Numbered from the stretch's first letter, positions 20,098 to 31,360 are shown. The stretch: 64,000 nt of DNA from Microvirga sp. KLBC 81 (GCF_003075415.1 NZ_QDAH01000022.1:1-64000), one strand, 5' to 3'. Numbers and translations are program-made. The notes: a model not told the origin generated them from the letters alone.

Positions 20098-20946
20098 ATG
20101 ACCGATATCAAACAGTCCCCTGCCGTCGTCGAGGCTGGCTCCGTCCGCTTCGGCAATCATCTCCCGCTCAGCATCATTGCTGGCCCCTGCGCCATGGAAA
20201 GCCGCGACCACGCACTGGAAATGGCCGCCGCTCTCAAGGAGATCACGGGCAGGCTCGGCCTCGGGCTAGTCTACAAGTCGTCCTTCGACAAGGCGAACCG
20301 GACCTCGATTTCGAGCGCCCGCGGCATCGGTCTCGACAAGGCTCTCGGCATCTTCGCCGAGGTCAAGGAAAAGTTCGGCCTTCCCGTCATCACCGACGTG
20401 CACGAGAACGATCAATGCGCTCCCGTGGGCGAGGTGGTCGATATTCTCCAGATCCCGGCGTTTCTCTGCCGCCAGACCGATCTCCTGGTCGCCGCCGCCA
20501 AGACGGGCCGTGTGGTGAACGTGAAGAAGGGCCAGTTCCTGGCCCCCTGGGACATGGCGAACGTCGCCGCCAAGGTGAAGGCTGCCGGCAATCCGAACGT
20601 GATGCTCACCGAGCGTGGAGCCTCCTTCGGCTACAATACGCTCGTCTCCGACATGCGCAGCTTGCCGATCATGGCGGAAACCGGCGCGCCGGTGATCTTC
20701 GACGCCACGCATTCCGTGCAGCAGCCCGGCGGCAAGGGCACGACTTCGGGGGGCCAGCGGGAATACGTGCCGGTTCTGGCCCGTGCTGCGGTTGCCGTGG
20801 GCGTGGCGGGCGTCTTCATCGAGACGCACCAAGACCCGGACAAGGCCCCCTCCGACGGTCCCAACATGGTGCCGCTGAGGGAGTTGGAGAGCCTGCTCGC
20901 GCAGCTCAAGGCGTTCGACGCGCTCGCCAAGGGCAGGGCGGTTTAG
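20098..20946 (+). CDS. kdsA: 3-deoxy-8-phosphooctulonate (KDO-8-P) synthase
   Basis: Condenses arabinose-5-phosphate with PEP to KDO-8-P for lipopolysaccharide core synthesis. 282 aa TIM barrel. Motifs seen: [10 protein letters not shown] (about 24-33), [18 protein letters not shown] (about 98), [12 protein letters not shown] and [12 protein letters not shown] (about 202). The Cys in AGPCAMES is typical of the metal-dependent KDO8PS type, but the metal dependence was not assessed further. In alphaproteobacteria kdsA usually lies between pyrG and eno, as here. Confidence 0.97.
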   Translation: MTDIKQSPAVVEAGSVRFGNHLPLSIIAGPCAMESRDHALEMAAALKEITGRLGLGLVYKSSFDKANRTSISSARGIGLDKALGIFAEVKEKFGLPVITDVHENDQCAPVGEVVDILQIPAFLCRQTDLLVAAAKTGRVVNVKKGQFLAPWDMANVAAKVKAAGNPNVMLTERGASFGYNTLVSDMRSLPIMAETGAPVIFDATHSVQQPGGKGTTSGGQREYVPVLARAAVAVGVAGVFIETHQDPDKAPSDGPNMVPLRELESLLAQLKAFDALAKGRAV

Positions 20947-21035
20947 GATTTCATCGAATTTCATCGATCTCTCGTCTTCCTGAGCGCCTGACGCACTGGA
21001 CAAGACTAACCCAGTGAGAATCCGGGCCGTCCTTC

Positions 21036-21123
21036 GTCATGGCCGGGCTTGTCCCGGCCATCCCGATCCGAAAAAGCGCAGCGCTCTCCGCATCGGGATC
21101 ACCGGCACAGGGCCGGTGATGAC
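21036..21123. repeat. GTCATGGCCGG repeat, copy 2 (gap between kdsA and the MFS gene)
   Basis: A compound palindrome: ATGGCCGGG/CCCGGCCAT, then CCGAT...ATCGG, then CACCGGC/GCCGGTG ending in GATGAC. Together with an imperfect hairpin near 21165-21200 it is the only content I see in the 315-bp gap 20947-21261; I found no gene there. Confidence 0.85.
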
Positions 21124-21261
21124 GTGAGTGTGAGAGCAGTGTTGAAGAGCTTCTTATGACGTTATGAGAGGGCAGATGTGCATTTCTGCCTCTCCCGCTG
21201 ACTAGGGGTCATGATATGGAGCGATAAGGCTCCATCTCGTGGCCTTCTTCGTTAGAGCGTC

Positions 21262-22431
21262 ATGTCCTCCCGCAACCTCATCCTGATCCTCGCCGTCAGC
21301 GGCTTTGCCAGCACCTTCTCCGCCCGCGCGGTCGAGCCCATGGTCGGGGTGATTGCCCGGGACCTCAACTCCACGACGCAGACCATCGCGTTGCTCTCGG
21401 CAGCCTTCGCGCTGCCTTACGCCTTCATCCAGCCGATCCTCGGTCCTGTTGGGGATGCACTCGGCAAGGAGCGTGTGATGAAGGTGGCTCTCGCGCTTCT
21501 CTTTCTGGCTCTTGCGGGCTCCTTCTTCGCGCCCAACGCCGAAACGCTCTTCGGCTTGCGGATTCTCGCGGGCGCTGCTGCCGGCGGTGCCGTGCCGCTC
21601 TCCATCGCGCTCATCGGCGACCGGGTGGAGATGGCCCAGCGCCAGGTGGCGCTCAGCCGCTATCTCGTGGCCGTCATCGTCGGCCAGCTCGCCGGTTCGG
21701 CGCTGGCGGGACTTCTGGCGGAATGGATCGGCTGGCGCGGCGTGTTCGGCCTCTCGACGCTCATGATGGCCTGTGCGTTGGCCGCGACAGCCATCGGGTT
21801 TCGCGGAGCGCTTCCGGGCGGCAGGTTCGATCCTCACGCGGCGATCCTGCGCTACCGGGACATCCTGTCCAATCCCCGTGCGCTGTTCCTCTTCGGCTCC
21901 GTCTTCGTGGAGGCCATCGCGGTCTTCGCCGTCTTCCCCTATGTCGCGCCGCTGTTGGAGGAGCGCGGCGGGGGCGGGGCGACCGAGGCCGGGTTCGCCA
22001 TAGGCGGCTTCGCGATTGGCGGGCTCGTCTACTCGGCGCTCGTGAGCTGGATGCTGAAGCACTTGGGGATCAGCCGCATCCTTCTTGGCGGCGGGCTCTT
22101 CGCTGCGGCGGCTCTGGTGGCCTTGGGCTTTGTCGGGGATTGGAAGTTCTATTTCGTGGCCCTGCTTCTCATGGGCCTCGGCTTCTACATGCTCCACAAC
22201 ACCTTCCAGGCTCAGGTAACCGAGGTCGCTCCGGGAGCGCGCGCCTCTGCGGTCGCGCTCCACGCGTTCTCTTTCTTCTGCGGCCAGGCACTCGGTGTCG
22301 TGCTTATGGGCTTCGGCCTGCGTCACATCGGGCTCACCGCCTCGACCCTGACGGCCGCCCTCATCATCCTCGTGGTTGGCCTGACCGCCTCGCTCGTTCT
22401 GAGGCGGCCGGCTCCTCAACGGGCGCGGTAG
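21262..22431 (+). CDS. MFS transporter
   Basis: 389 aa with about 12 hydrophobic helices and the loop 2-3 motif [13 protein letters not shown] that identifies major facilitator superfamily drug/H+ antiporter-like carriers. The N-half motif [21 protein letters not shown] and the C-half [20 protein letters not shown] resemble the AraJ/YnfM-like group of multidrug or sugar efflux proteins. The substrate is unknown. Start at ATG 21262, with the first helix beginning near residue 5. Convergent with queF, with a 16-bp 3' overlap (22416-22431). Confidence 0.9.
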   Translation: MSSRNLILILAVSGFASTFSARAVEPMVGVIARDLNSTTQTIALLSAAFALPYAFIQPILGPVGDALGKERVMKVALALLFLALAGSFFAPNAETLFGLRILAGAAAGGAVPLSIALIGDRVEMAQRQVALSRYLVAVIVGQLAGSALAGLLAEWIGWRGVFGLSTLMMACALAATAIGFRGALPGGRFDPHAAILRYRDILSNPRALFLFGSVFVEAIAVFAVFPYVAPLLEERGGGGATEAGFAIGGFAIGGLVYSALVSWMLKHLGISRILLGGGLFAAAALVALGFVGDWKFYFVALLLMGLGFYMLHNTFQAQVTEVAPGARASAVALHAFSFFCGQALGVVLMGFGLRHIGLTASTLTAALIILVVGLTASLVLRRPAPQRAR

Positions 22432-22868
22432 GGCGCAACGCCCTGGTCGGGCAGCCAGAGGTTTTTCGGCAACTCGCCGGTCTGCCAGAACACGTCGATC
22501 GGGATTCCCCCGCGCGGGTACCAATAGCCGCCGATCCGTAGGTAACGAGGCTCCAGCAGCTCAGCGAGGCGCTTGCCGATAGCCACCGTGCAATCCTCGT
22601 GGAAGGCGCCATGGTTGCGGAAGCTGTGCATGTAGAGCTTCAGCGACTTCGATTCCACGAGCCAGGGACCCGGCACGTAGTCGATCACGAGGATCGCGAA
22701 ATCGGGCTGGCCGGTCACCGGACAGAGTGAGGTGAATTCCGGCACCGTGAAGCGGGCGAGATAATCCGTATCGGGGTGCGGGTTCGGCACCCGGTCGAGC
22801 TGGGCTTCTTCGGGGGTCTGGGGCAGGGCACTGGCCTGGCCGAGCTGGAGATGGGTCTCCGTCATCAT
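22416..22868 (-). CDS. queF: NADPH-dependent 7-cyano-7-deazaguanine reductase (QueF)
   Basis: Reduces preQ0 to preQ1 in queuosine biosynthesis. 150 aa, the short unimodular type. The catalytic Cys lies in [13 protein letters not shown] (about 50-62), the substrate Glu in [15 protein letters not shown] (about 78-92), and HEDC follows. The N-terminus is short and cytoplasmic. It is a stand-alone gene; no preQ1 riboswitch-like leader is evident in the 124 bp up to the divergent eno. Overlaps the MFS gene tail-to-tail. Confidence 0.97.
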   Translation of the reverse strand: MMTETHLQLGQASALPQTPEEAQLDRVPNPHPDTDYLARFTVPEFTSLCPVTGQPDFAILVIDYVPGPWLVESKSLKLYMHSFRNHGAFHEDCTVAIGKRLAELLEPRYLRIGGYWYPRGGIPIDVFWQTGELPKNLWLPDQGVAPYRAR

Positions 22869-22953
22869 ATTTCACCTTGGATCAAGACGTGATCGGTTGC
22901 TCTCGTCCTTGCCCGCTTACGCATTTCGGTCAATAAGCCTTTTCATGACGTGA

Positions 22954-24276
<1,323 letters not shown>

Positions 24277-24303
24277 GGTAACTACATTTCAGTTAATATG
24301 GGG

Positions 24304-24335
24304 AAGGGCCGCACGAAGCGGCCCTTGTCTTGTCC
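24304..24335 (+). terminator. Terminator after eno
   Basis: A 9-bp perfect stem (24304-24312 with 24318-24326), 5-nt loop, then GTCTTGTCC. It lies 28 bp after the eno stop. The tail is only moderately T-rich. Confidence 0.75.
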
Positions 24336-24341
24336 ATCTCT

Positions 24342-24429
24342 GTCATGGCCGGGCTCGTCCCGGCCATCTCGATCATTGCTGGCGCAGCGCCTCAGAAATC
24401 GAGATTACCGGCACAAGGTCGGTAATGAC
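24342..24429. repeat. GTCATGGCCGG repeat, copy 3 (gap between eno and the RTX gene)
   Basis: Same layout as copy 2: ATGGCCGGG/CCCGGCCAT, TCGAT...ATCGA, TTACCGGC...GGTAATGAC. The remainder of the 391-bp gap 24277-24667 holds the eno terminator and an AT-richer stretch (24560-24660) that probably contains the promoter of the next gene. A short open frame at 24425-24643 looks spurious. Confidence 0.85.
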
Positions 24430-24667
24430 ATGCGGGATACGGCCAATGGCGTCGCCGACGCTCTATAGCATCTCGGCTTTTGCAGCCTTCTATTGGGTAC
24501 TCTTCCAGGCGGGGAAGAAGACGCATAAGGCGCAAAAAGGCGTGCTACCGCGACGTCTGATATTACAAAACCAACCTTCCTCACCGCACCTTTCGCAGTG
24601 TTATTGCGGTAGAAACCGATTGAATGATATATCCTCTCAATGAACTTCGCTGCAATGGAGGAGAGGC

Positions 24668-26161
24668 ATGTCTACGGTAAACACCATCAATGCAAACATC
24701 ACTACGATCGGTCCCGGCGATCACGGTTACGACGGGTTCGTGGAGGTCGGGGATGGCGTTATGGTCAACCCAGGAATTACCGTAGCGGTGGGCGGAGCGG
24801 GAGCGCACGGCATCTTTTCGAATGTTGCGGTTAGTGTCGTCAGCGTTGGCTCGGGTGCTCTAGTCTCAAGCACGCAAGGGATCGGTATAGCCCTCACCGG
24901 GCTAGTGAATGGCTCCGTTGGCGGAGGCGCAGTCGTAGTCGATAGCAACGCGACGGTCGCCGGGGCTCAGTATGGCGTGACCCTGGATGGCAGTTCAAAT
25001 TTAATTCGTAATTCAGGTACCATTCGCGGCGCAACTGGAGCCAAGATCGGCGGCAATTTTGCATCCGGAAACATTATCCAACAATCCGCATCCGGTTCGA
25101 TCATCGGAACGGGAGCAGACAGCCATGGCTTGGATATTGTGGGAGATGCCTTGGTCGAAAATGCGGGTCTGATTCAAGGATCAATTTCCGGGATCACCTT
25201 CCGCTTGGGGCGGGCTCTCACCCTCGTCAATGAGGGCACAATCCAGGGCAGCACGGCAGTCAACGTCAGCAGTAGTATGGCAATAAGCAAAATCCTCAAT
25301 TATGGGCATATCGAGGGAGCCATATTGCTGGGAAACGAAAGCGACGTCTATGAAGGCCGCGGCGGATCGGTGACCGGAACGGTCTTTATGGGTGGCGGCA
25401 ACGACAAGTTCTTTGGCAGCACCGGCGCAGAGGCAATCGATCCGGGCCTCGGCAACGACACGATCGACGGCGGCGGTGGCGCAGATGTCGTCCTTTATTT
25501 TGATAATCGGGCTAATTACGCGATTGTGTCCAATCCGGACCGCAGCTTTACGATTACGTCAGCTGGAGGTGATACGGACGTTCTGCGGAACGTGCGGTCG
25601 GTGAGGTTCGACGATGCCGAATTCGCTTTGGCTTTCAACCTGGCTGGAACTTCGGGGGCAAATGCCATCGTCGGCGGCTGGGGCGATGATACCCTCTCTG
25701 GCAATGCCGGCAACGATACTCTGAATGGCGACCGGGGGGCAGACCAGCTCATCGGCGGCACCGGCAACGACCGGCTGAACGGGGGCTACGATAACGACAC
25801 GCTGGACGGCGGCACCGGCAATGACATCCTGACGGGCGGCACAGGCAACGACACCTTTGTGTTCAAGGACCGGCTGAGCACGACCGGCAACGTCGACAAG
25901 ATCAGCGACTACAACCGGAGCTATGACAGCCTCCAGCTCGACAACCGCTACATGCCGAAGCTGGGGGCCGCCGGCCGCCTGAGCAGCGCGAAGTTCGTGC
26001 TCGGCCCGAAGGCTCTGGATGCCAACGACCACCTGATCTACGACCGGGCCAAGGGCTATCTCTACTACGATGGGGACGGCTCGGGCAGTGCCGCGCAGGT
26101 GCTGATCGCCCAGTTCACCAACAAGGCCGTGCTCACCTATTCCGAGTTCACCGTCATCTGA
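24668..26161 (+). CDS. RTX-type secreted protein with beta-helix-like N-terminal repeats
   Basis: 497 aa, no signal peptide. Residues about 100-235 contain recurring N-x-G-x-I-x-G units (NSGTIRG, NAGLIQG, NEGTIQG, NYGHIEG), a pattern typical of right-handed beta-helix passenger domains. Calcium-binding nonapeptides occur at about 240-265 and, densely, at 320-396 (GGWGDDTL, GNAGNDTL, GGTGNDRL, GGTGNDIL). The last 100 residues carry the cassette DANDHLIYD...YYDGDGSG shared with the other two RTX proteins, the presumed type I secretion region. The start has a strong ribosome site (GGAGGAGAGG) 1-3 bp upstream of ATG 24668. Base composition of the N-terminal half is less GC-rich than its neighbours, which suggests acquisition. 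Its function is unknown. Confidence 0.87.
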   Translation: MSTVNTINANITTIGPGDHGYDGFVEVGDGVMVNPGITVAVGGAGAHGIFSNVAVSVVSVGSGALVSSTQGIGIALTGLVNGSVGGGAVVVDSNATVAGAQYGVTLDGSSNLIRNSGTIRGATGAKIGGNFASGNIIQQSASGSIIGTGADSHGLDIVGDALVENAGLIQGSISGITFRLGRALTLVNEGTIQGSTAVNVSSSMAISKILNYGHIEGAILLGNESDVYEGRGGSVTGTVFMGGGNDKFFGSTGAEAIDPGLGNDTIDGGGGADVVLYFDNRANYAIVSNPDRSFTITSAGGDTDVLRNVRSVRFDDAEFALAFNLAGTSGANAIVGGWGDDTLSGNAGNDTLNGDRGADQLIGGTGNDRLNGGYDNDTLDGGTGNDILTGGTGNDTFVFKDRLSTTGNVDKISDYNRSYDSLQLDNRYMPKLGAAGRLSSAKFVLGPKALDANDHLIYDRAKGYLYYDGDGSGSAAQVLIAQFTNKAVLTYSEFTVI

Positions 26162-26188
26162 CGGGATGCACGGCAGGAGCGAGTCAGG

Positions 26189-26219
26189 AAGGGGCTGCTT
26201 GAAGCGGTCCTTTTCTTTG
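26189..26219 (+). terminator. Probable terminator after the second RTX gene
   Basis: An imperfect GC-rich hairpin (26189-26198 with 26204-26212, one bulge) followed by TTTTCTTT, 27 bp after the stop codon. Confidence 0.6.
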
Positions 26220-26248
26220 AAGGACTATCTTCGTCGTGACCGTCCTCC

Positions 26249-26348
26249 ATCATGGCCGGCCTTGCGCCGGCCATCCACGTCTTGAGAGCCACACCGGACA
26301 AAGACGTGAATTCCCGCCATGGATCCCGGGAACAAGTCCGGGGACGGG
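26249..26348. repeat. GTCATGGCCGG repeat, copy 4 (long variant)
   Basis: A variant with an ATGGCCGGC/GCCGGCCAT hairpin, then CCACGTCTT...AAGACGTG and a second GGATCCCGGG...CCGGGGA hairpin. It is closest in layout to copy 6 at 39982-40089. Located upstream of ftsB. Confidence 0.75.
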
Positions 26349-26428
26349 GAGAGCCGGGGGGCGCGAAAGGCGGGGCGGCGCCGGCTCCCTAACGGGTTCT
26401 TAACCATGCCGGGTGTAGGACTCGGGGC

Positions 26429-26743
26429 ATGGTGATCCGCAGGCGACTGAGACGATTTTTGATTCCGCTGATGCTCTACAGCGTCTCGGCGGCTGTCGCT
26501 GCATACTTCGTACACCATGCCCATAGCGGCGCACGCGGCATCGAGGCTCAGCAGCAATACGAAGCCGAAGTGGCCGAGTTGAACAAGGAACTCGGTACTC
26601 TCAAAACGGAGCGAACGAACTGGGAGCGTCGTATCGCGTTGTTGAGAAGTGACCAGATCGACCGCGATCTCCTGGAGGAGCGGGCGCGCGTAATGCTGGG
26701 TCGTGTACATCGTAACGATCTCGTCATTATCACGGGCCCTTAA
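26429..26743 (+). CDS. ftsB: FtsB/DivIC septum-formation protein
   Basis: 104 aa bitopic division protein. A short basic cytoplasmic tail (MVIRRRLRRF), one transmembrane helix (about 11-29) and a periplasmic coiled coil (about 38-75, QQQYEAEVAELNKELGTLKTERTNWERRI), ending in LLEERARVMLGRVHRND, the alphaproteobacterial FtsB tail. It forms the FtsQLB complex that licenses septal peptidoglycan synthesis. Position between eno and pdhA is the usual one in Rhizobiales. The 171 bp to pdhA are AT-richer and should contain the pdh promoter. Confidence 0.9.
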   Translation: MVIRRRLRRFLIPLMLYSVSAAVAAYFVHHAHSGARGIEAQQQYEAEVAELNKELGTLKTERTNWERRIALLRSDQIDRDLLEERARVMLGRVHRNDLVIITGP

Positions 26744-26914
26744 CCGCATTAGCCCGAAAGAACTGCTTAACTGGATTTGTGTTAATCGCTAATTCTCCTG
26801 ATATTACAGTACCTTGCGCGATTTATTGTGCAGCGCAAAACATCATTCCGGCCTCTCGCTTTCCGATATCGACTGCGCTAGAACTTTCGTCGAGGAAACC
26901 CTTCGGAGGAACCG

Positions 26915-27976
26915 ATGGCTGTTGCTGCCCGCAAGGCGGGCCGTGCCGGTGCAGGCGCGGCTAACAAGTCCACTTCCAGCAAAGGCTCTGCGCGCGGAGC
27001 TGCTCCCAATACCCCCCAATTCGACAAGAACCAGGATCTCGCAGCCTACAACGACATGCTGCTGATCCGTCGCTTCGAAGAGAAGTCTGGCCAGATGTAC
27101 GGCATGGGCCTCATCGGCGGTTTCTGCCACCTCTATATCGGCCAGGAGGCCGTCGTCGTCGGCATGCAGATGGCCACGAAGGACGGCGACCAGGTGATCA
27201 CCGGCTACCGTGATCATGGCCATATGCTGGCCTGCGGCATGGATGCGAAAGGCGTCATGGCCGAGCTGACAGGCCGCCGTGGCGGCCTGTCGAAGGGCAA
27301 GGGCGGCTCCATGCATATGTTCTCCAAGGAGAAGCATTTCTATGGCGGCCACGGCATCGTCGGCGCCCAGGTGTCGCTCGGCACCGGCATCGCGTTCGCG
27401 AACCATTATCGCGACAACGGCAATGTCTGCCTGACCTATTTCGGCGACGGCGCGGCCAACCAGGGCCAGGTCTACGAGAGCTTCAACATGGCGGCGCTGT
27501 GGAAACTTCCCGTCGTCTACGTGATCGAGAACAACCGCTACGCCATGGGCACGGCGGTGACCCGCGCCTCGGCCCAGACGGATTTCTCGAAGCGCGGCGT
27601 GTCCTTCGGGATTCCGGGCGAGCAGGTGGACGGCATGGATGTCCGCGCGGTCTACGCCGCCGGCCAGCGCGCCATCGACTACGCCCGCTCCGGCAAGGGC
27701 CCGTACATCCTCGAGATGCAGACCTACCGCTATCGCGGCCATTCCATGTCCGATCCGGCCAAGTACCGTACGAAGGACGAAGTGACCCGCATGCGCGAGG
27801 AGTTCGATCCGATCGAGCAGGTGCGCCGCCGCCTGCTGGAGAGCTGGAAGCTGTCGGAAGACGAGCTGAAGGCGATCGACGGCCGGGTGCGCGAGATCGT
27901 CAACGAGGCGGCCGAGTTCGCCACGCACGATCCGGAGCCCGACGTGTCCGAGCTCTACACCGACATCCTTCTCTAA
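26915..27976 (+). CDS. pdhA: Pyruvate dehydrogenase E1 component, alpha subunit
   Basis: Thiamine-diphosphate-dependent decarboxylation of pyruvate, with PdhB, in the heterotetrameric E1 of the pyruvate dehydrogenase complex. 353 aa. A basic Ala/Lys-rich N-terminal extension of about 35 residues precedes the core. The ThDP/Mg motif is [23 protein letters not shown]...NN, and the phosphorylation-loop-equivalent [11 protein letters not shown] is present. A clear ribosome site (CGGAGGAACC) precedes the ATG. First gene of pdhA-pdhB-DUF5076-pdhC-lpd. Confidence 0.97.
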   Translation: MAVAARKAGRAGAGAANKSTSSKGSARGAAPNTPQFDKNQDLAAYNDMLLIRRFEEKSGQMYGMGLIGGFCHLYIGQEAVVVGMQMATKDGDQVITGYRDHGHMLACGMDAKGVMAELTGRRGGLSKGKGGSMHMFSKEKHFYGGHGIVGAQVSLGTGIAFANHYRDNGNVCLTYFGDGAANQGQVYESFNMAALWKLPVVYVIENNRYAMGTAVTRASAQTDFSKRGVSFGIPGEQVDGMDVRAVYAAGQRAIDYARSGKGPYILEMQTYRYRGHSMSDPAKYRTKDEVTRMREEFDPIEQVRRRLLESWKLSEDELKAIDGRVREIVNEAAEFATHDPEPDVSELYTDILL

Positions 27977-28044
27977 GTCTCGGCGGCGCTTCTCTAGCGC
28001 CGCTCCCGAACTTTCGCCGCAGCGACAATCAACACGAGTCTTTC

Positions 28045-29484
28045 ATGGCGACCGATATTCTCATGCCCGCCCTCTCACCCACCATGGAGCAGGGCAAACT
28101 GGCCAAGTGGCTGAAAAAGGAAGGCGACAAGGTCAAGCCCGGCGACGTGCTGGCCGAAATCGAAACCGACAAGGCGACCATGGAGGTCGAGGCGATCGAT
28201 GAGGGTATCCTCGCCAAGATCCTGGTTTCCGACGGCACCGACAATGTGGCCGTGAACACGCCCATCGCCATTCTCGCAGGCGAGGGCGAGGACGTGTCGG
28301 CGGCCGCTGCCACGACGCCTTCTGCTCCCGCTCCGGCCGCGCAGCCCGCACCTACTCCGGACATGCAGGCTGAAGGCCTCGCTGATCGTCCGGCTCCTGC
28401 CATGCGTCCGCAGCAGACGGATCTCTCAATGCCGGCTGCTCCCTCGGTGATCACGAGCCGCACCGCCTACAACGCCATGGCCGAAATTCCCGAAGGCACG
28501 GAGCTGGTCAACATGACCGTCCGCGAAGCCCTTCGCGATGCCATGGCCGAAGAGATGCGCAAGGACAACGCCGTCCTCGTCATGGGCGAAGAGGTGGCCG
28601 AGTACCAGGGTGCCTATAAGGTCACCCAAGGCCTGCTGCAGGAATTCGGTGCGAAGCGCGTGATCGACACACCGATCACCGAGCACGGCTTCGCCGGCGT
28701 CGGCGTCGGCGCAGCGTTTACTGGCCTCCGGCCCATCGTCGAGTTCATGACCTTCAACTTCGCCATGCAGGCGATCGACCAGATCATCAACTCGGCGGCG
28801 AAGACGCTCTACATGTCGGGCGGTCAGCTCGGCTGCCCCATCGTGTTCCGTGGCCCGAACGGTGCTGCGGCCCGCGTGGCGGCGCAGCACAGCCAGGACT
28901 ATTCGGCCTGGTACTCGCAGGTCCCCGGTCTGAAGGTCGTGGCACCCTACACCGCGTCTGATGCGAAGGGCCTGCTCAAGAGCGCCATCCGCGATTCGAA
29001 CCCGGTGATCTTCCTCGAGAACGAGATTCTCTACGGACAATCCTTTCCGGTGCCGAAGCTCGACGACTTCACCGTGCCGCTCGGCAAGGCACGCATCCAC
29101 CGCGAGGGCAAGGACGTCACCATCGTCTCCTTCTCCATCGGCATGACCTATGCGCTGAAAGCCGCTCAGGAGCTGGAAAAGGAAGGCATCGATGCCGAGG
29201 TGATCGACCTTCGCACCATCCGCCCGATGGACACCGAAACCATCGTCGCTTCCGTCATGAAGACGGGCCGCTGCGTGACGGTGGAAGAGGGCTGGCCGCA
29301 ATCGGGCGTGGGTGCCGAGATTGCCATGCGCATCATGGAGAACGCGTTCGATTATCTCGACGCTCCCGTGGCTCGCGTGACCGGCAAGGACGTGCCGATG
29401 CCGTATGCCTCGAACCTCGAAAAGCTGGCGCTCCCGTCGGTGGCCGAGGTCGTGCAGGCCGCGAAGGCCGTTTGCTACAGGTGA
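28045..29484 (+). CDS. pdhB: Pyruvate dehydrogenase E1 component, beta subunit with lipoyl domain
   Basis: 479 aa. Residues 1-78 are a lipoyl domain with the modified Lys43 in [12 protein letters not shown] Pro/Ala linker (about 90-140) leads to the E1-beta transketolase domain (about 150-479; [47 protein letters not shown]). A lipoyl domain on E1-beta is characteristic of alphaproteobacterial PDH. Start ATG at 28045, 68 bp after pdhA; a much longer in-frame extension overlaps pdhA and was rejected. Lipoylation would depend on LipA encoded at 41882. Confidence 0.97.
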   Translation: MATDILMPALSPTMEQGKLAKWLKKEGDKVKPGDVLAEIETDKATMEVEAIDEGILAKILVSDGTDNVAVNTPIAILAGEGEDVSAAAATTPSAPAPAAQPAPTPDMQAEGLADRPAPAMRPQQTDLSMPAAPSVITSRTAYNAMAEIPEGTELVNMTVREALRDAMAEEMRKDNAVLVMGEEVAEYQGAYKVTQGLLQEFGAKRVIDTPITEHGFAGVGVGAAFTGLRPIVEFMTFNFAMQAIDQIINSAAKTLYMSGGQLGCPIVFRGPNGAAARVAAQHSQDYSAWYSQVPGLKVVAPYTASDAKGLLKSAIRDSNPVIFLENEILYGQSFPVPKLDDFTVPLGKARIHREGKDVTIVSFSIGMTYALKAAQELEKEGIDAEVIDLRTIRPMDTETIVASVMKTGRCVTVEEGWPQSGVGAEIAMRIMENAFDYLDAPVARVTGKDVPMPYASNLEKLALPSVAEVVQAAKAVCYR

Positions 29485-29488
29485 GATC

Positions 29489-29785
29489 ATGACAGAGCGG
29501 AAATTCGAAGCTCTCAACGCTCCGCCTGATGCGCTCGAAAAGGGCGGCATCGAGATTCTGAGGGCTTCGGTGGTCGATGGGGCGGTGAGCATCGCGCTGC
29601 GCCGCGCCTTCGACGATCCGTTCACCTGGGGCGTGCTCCTGGTGGATCTCGCCCGTCACGCCGCGCGCGTCTACGCCATGGAAACCGACTTCTCGGAGGA
29701 AGAGGCCCTGGCGGAGATCGTTTCAGGCATTCAAGCCGAGCTGGACAATCCGAGCGATCCCGGCTCCTCGCAAGCCGTCAACTAA
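29489..29785 (+). CDS. DUF5076 family small protein in the pdh operon
   Basis: 98 aa, acidic, no membrane segment. The visible core runs from GGIEILRASVVDGAVSIALR through WGVLLVDLARHAARVYA to a helical acidic tail, matching what I recall of DUF5076. It starts 4 bp after the pdhB stop and ends 23 bp before pdhC, so it is co-transcribed and co-produced with E1 and E2. The function is not established; a role in assembly or regulation of the complex is only suggested by position. The ATG at 29489 was chosen because upstream in-frame sequence overlaps pdhB. Confidence 0.8.
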   Translation: MTERKFEALNAPPDALEKGGIEILRASVVDGAVSIALRRAFDDPFTWGVLLVDLARHAARVYAMETDFSEEEALAEIVSGIQAELDNPSDPGSSQAVN

Positions 29786-29808
29786 TCCAGATCAGGATCC
29801 AACACGCC

Positions 29809-31257
29809 ATGCCCATCAATATCCTGATGCCTGCACTTTCTCCCACCATGGAAAAGGGCAACCTTGCCAAGTGGCTGAAGAAGGAAGGCGATACGGTGAA
29901 ATCCGGCGACGTGATCGCCGAGATCGAGACCGACAAGGCCACCATGGAAGTGGAGGCCGTGGACGAAGGCGTCCTCGCCAAGATCGTCATTCCGGAAGGA
30001 ACGGCGGATGTGCCCGTGAACCAGGTGATCGCGCTGATCGCCGGCGAGGGCGAGGATCCGAAGAGCGTTACCGCTCCCGCCGCTGGCGGCGCCGTAACTC
30101 CGACTCCTGCACCCGCGCCGAAGACCGAGGCAGCGCGGGCTCCCGCGGCTCCAGCAGCCGCGCCCGGACCGCAGGCGAACGCCATTCCGGGCGATCAAGC
30201 TGCTCACATGGCTTATGCCCGCGTCGATCAGGCTCCGGCCGGTCCGGCGCAAGCCGCGATGCCGACCGGGGCAGGGCCGCAGGCTGGCGGCAATCGCGTG
30301 TTCGCCTCGCCGCTCGCCAAGCGCATCGCGAAGGATGCCGGCATCGACATCGCGTCCATCCAGGGCTCCGGTCCGCATGGACGTGTCGTCGAGAAGGACG
30401 TGCGAGTGGCTCTTCAGGGTGGTGCTGCGAAGCCTGCCGCTGCTCCCGCTGCCGCAGCTCCTGTTGCCGGTGCTCCCGCTGCGAAGCCTGCGGCTGCACC
30501 GCAGCTGGCTCCGAGCATGGGGGCCGATCAGGTCAAGGCCATGTTCGAGGCCGGGACTTACGAGGAGGTGCCGCTCGACGGCATGCGCAAGACCATCGCC
30601 AGGCGCCTCGTGGAGTCGAAGCAGACCGTTCCGCACTTCTACCTGTCGCTCGAATGCGAGCTCGACGCGCTCATGGCGCTGCGCGAGCAGATCAATGCCG
30701 CAGCGGGCAAGGACAAGGACGGCAAACCCGCCTACAAGCTCTCGGTGAACGATTTCGTCATCAAGGCGCTCGCCATCGCGCTCCAGCGCGTGCCGGCGGC
30801 GAACGCCGTGTGGGCTGAAGATCGCATCCTGAAGATGAAGCATTCGGATGTCGGCGTCGCGGTTGCGATCGAGGGCGGCCTGTTCACGCCGGTCGTGCGC
30901 AAGGCCGAGCAGAAGACGCTCACCACGATCTCTGCCGAGGTGAAGGACATGGCGGGCCGCGCCCGCAACCGTCGCCTCAAGCCTGAGGAATACACGGGCG
31001 GCTCCACCGCCGTGTCGAACCTCGGCATGTACGGCATCAAGGACTTCCAGGCCGTCATCAACCCGCCGCACGGCACAATCCTCGCCGTCGGCGCGGGCGA
31101 GAGCCGCGTGGTGGTGAAGAACGGCGCTCCCGCCGTCGTGCAGGCCATGACCGTGACGCTCTCCTGCGATCACCGCGTGGTGGACGGCGCGCTGGGCGCT
31201 GAGCTTCTTGCGGCCTTCAAGCAGCTCATCGAGAACCCGATGGGGATGCTCGTCTAA
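29809..31257 (+). CDS. pdhC: Pyruvate dehydrogenase E2, dihydrolipoamide acetyltransferase
   Basis: 482 aa core of the pyruvate dehydrogenase complex. One lipoyl domain (1-78, Lys43 in [11 protein letters not shown]) nearly identical at its start to that of PdhB; an Ala/Pro linker; a peripheral subunit-binding domain (about 163-200, FASPLAKRIAKDAGIDI); a second Ala/Pro linker; and the acyltransferase domain with the catalytic HRVVDGALGAE (about 455) and Ser-containing SVNDFVIKALA. Forms acetyl-CoA from the acetyl-lipoyl intermediate. Follows DUF5076 by 23 bp; 103 bp with a repeat separate it from lpd. Confidence 0.97.
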   Translation: MPINILMPALSPTMEKGNLAKWLKKEGDTVKSGDVIAEIETDKATMEVEAVDEGVLAKIVIPEGTADVPVNQVIALIAGEGEDPKSVTAPAAGGAVTPTPAPAPKTEAARAPAAPAAAPGPQANAIPGDQAAHMAYARVDQAPAGPAQAAMPTGAGPQAGGNRVFASPLAKRIAKDAGIDIASIQGSGPHGRVVEKDVRVALQGGAAKPAAAPAAAAPVAGAPAAKPAAAPQLAPSMGADQVKAMFEAGTYEEVPLDGMRKTIARRLVESKQTVPHFYLSLECELDALMALREQINAAAGKDKDGKPAYKLSVNDFVIKALAIALQRVPAANAVWAEDRILKMKHSDVGVAVAIEGGLFTPVVRKAEQKTLTTISAEVKDMAGRARNRRLKPEEYTGGSTAVSNLGMYGIKDFQAVINPPHGTILAVGAGESRVVVKNGAPAVVQAMTVTLSCDHRVVDGALGAELLAAFKQLIENPMGMLV

Positions 31258-31264
31258 GGATATC

Positions 31265-31349
31265 GTCATGGCCGGCCTCGTGCCGGCCATCCACGACTCA
31301 TTTCACCGGCCCAGCGCAAGATCAATGCACGGGCCAACCCGGGCATGAC
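31265..31349. repeat. GTCATGGCCGG repeat, copy 5 (between pdhC and lpd)
   Basis: Begins GTCATGGCCGGC with its GCCGGCCAT partner and ends GGCATGAC; the middle hairpins are degenerate. It lies inside what should be a continuous pdh transcript, so it may alter the E2:E3 mRNA ratio. Confidence 0.8.
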
Positions 31350-31360
31350 GGGGGAATCCC

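Noticed and set aside
21202-22524. 440-aa minus-strand frame opposite the MFS gene
   Set aside because: Antisense to a clear transporter and extremely rich in Arg/Glu/His, so not a plausible protein.
24425-24643. 72-aa plus-strand frame between eno and the RTX gene
   Set aside because: Begins inside a repeat copy, has no ribosome site and no protein-like pattern.
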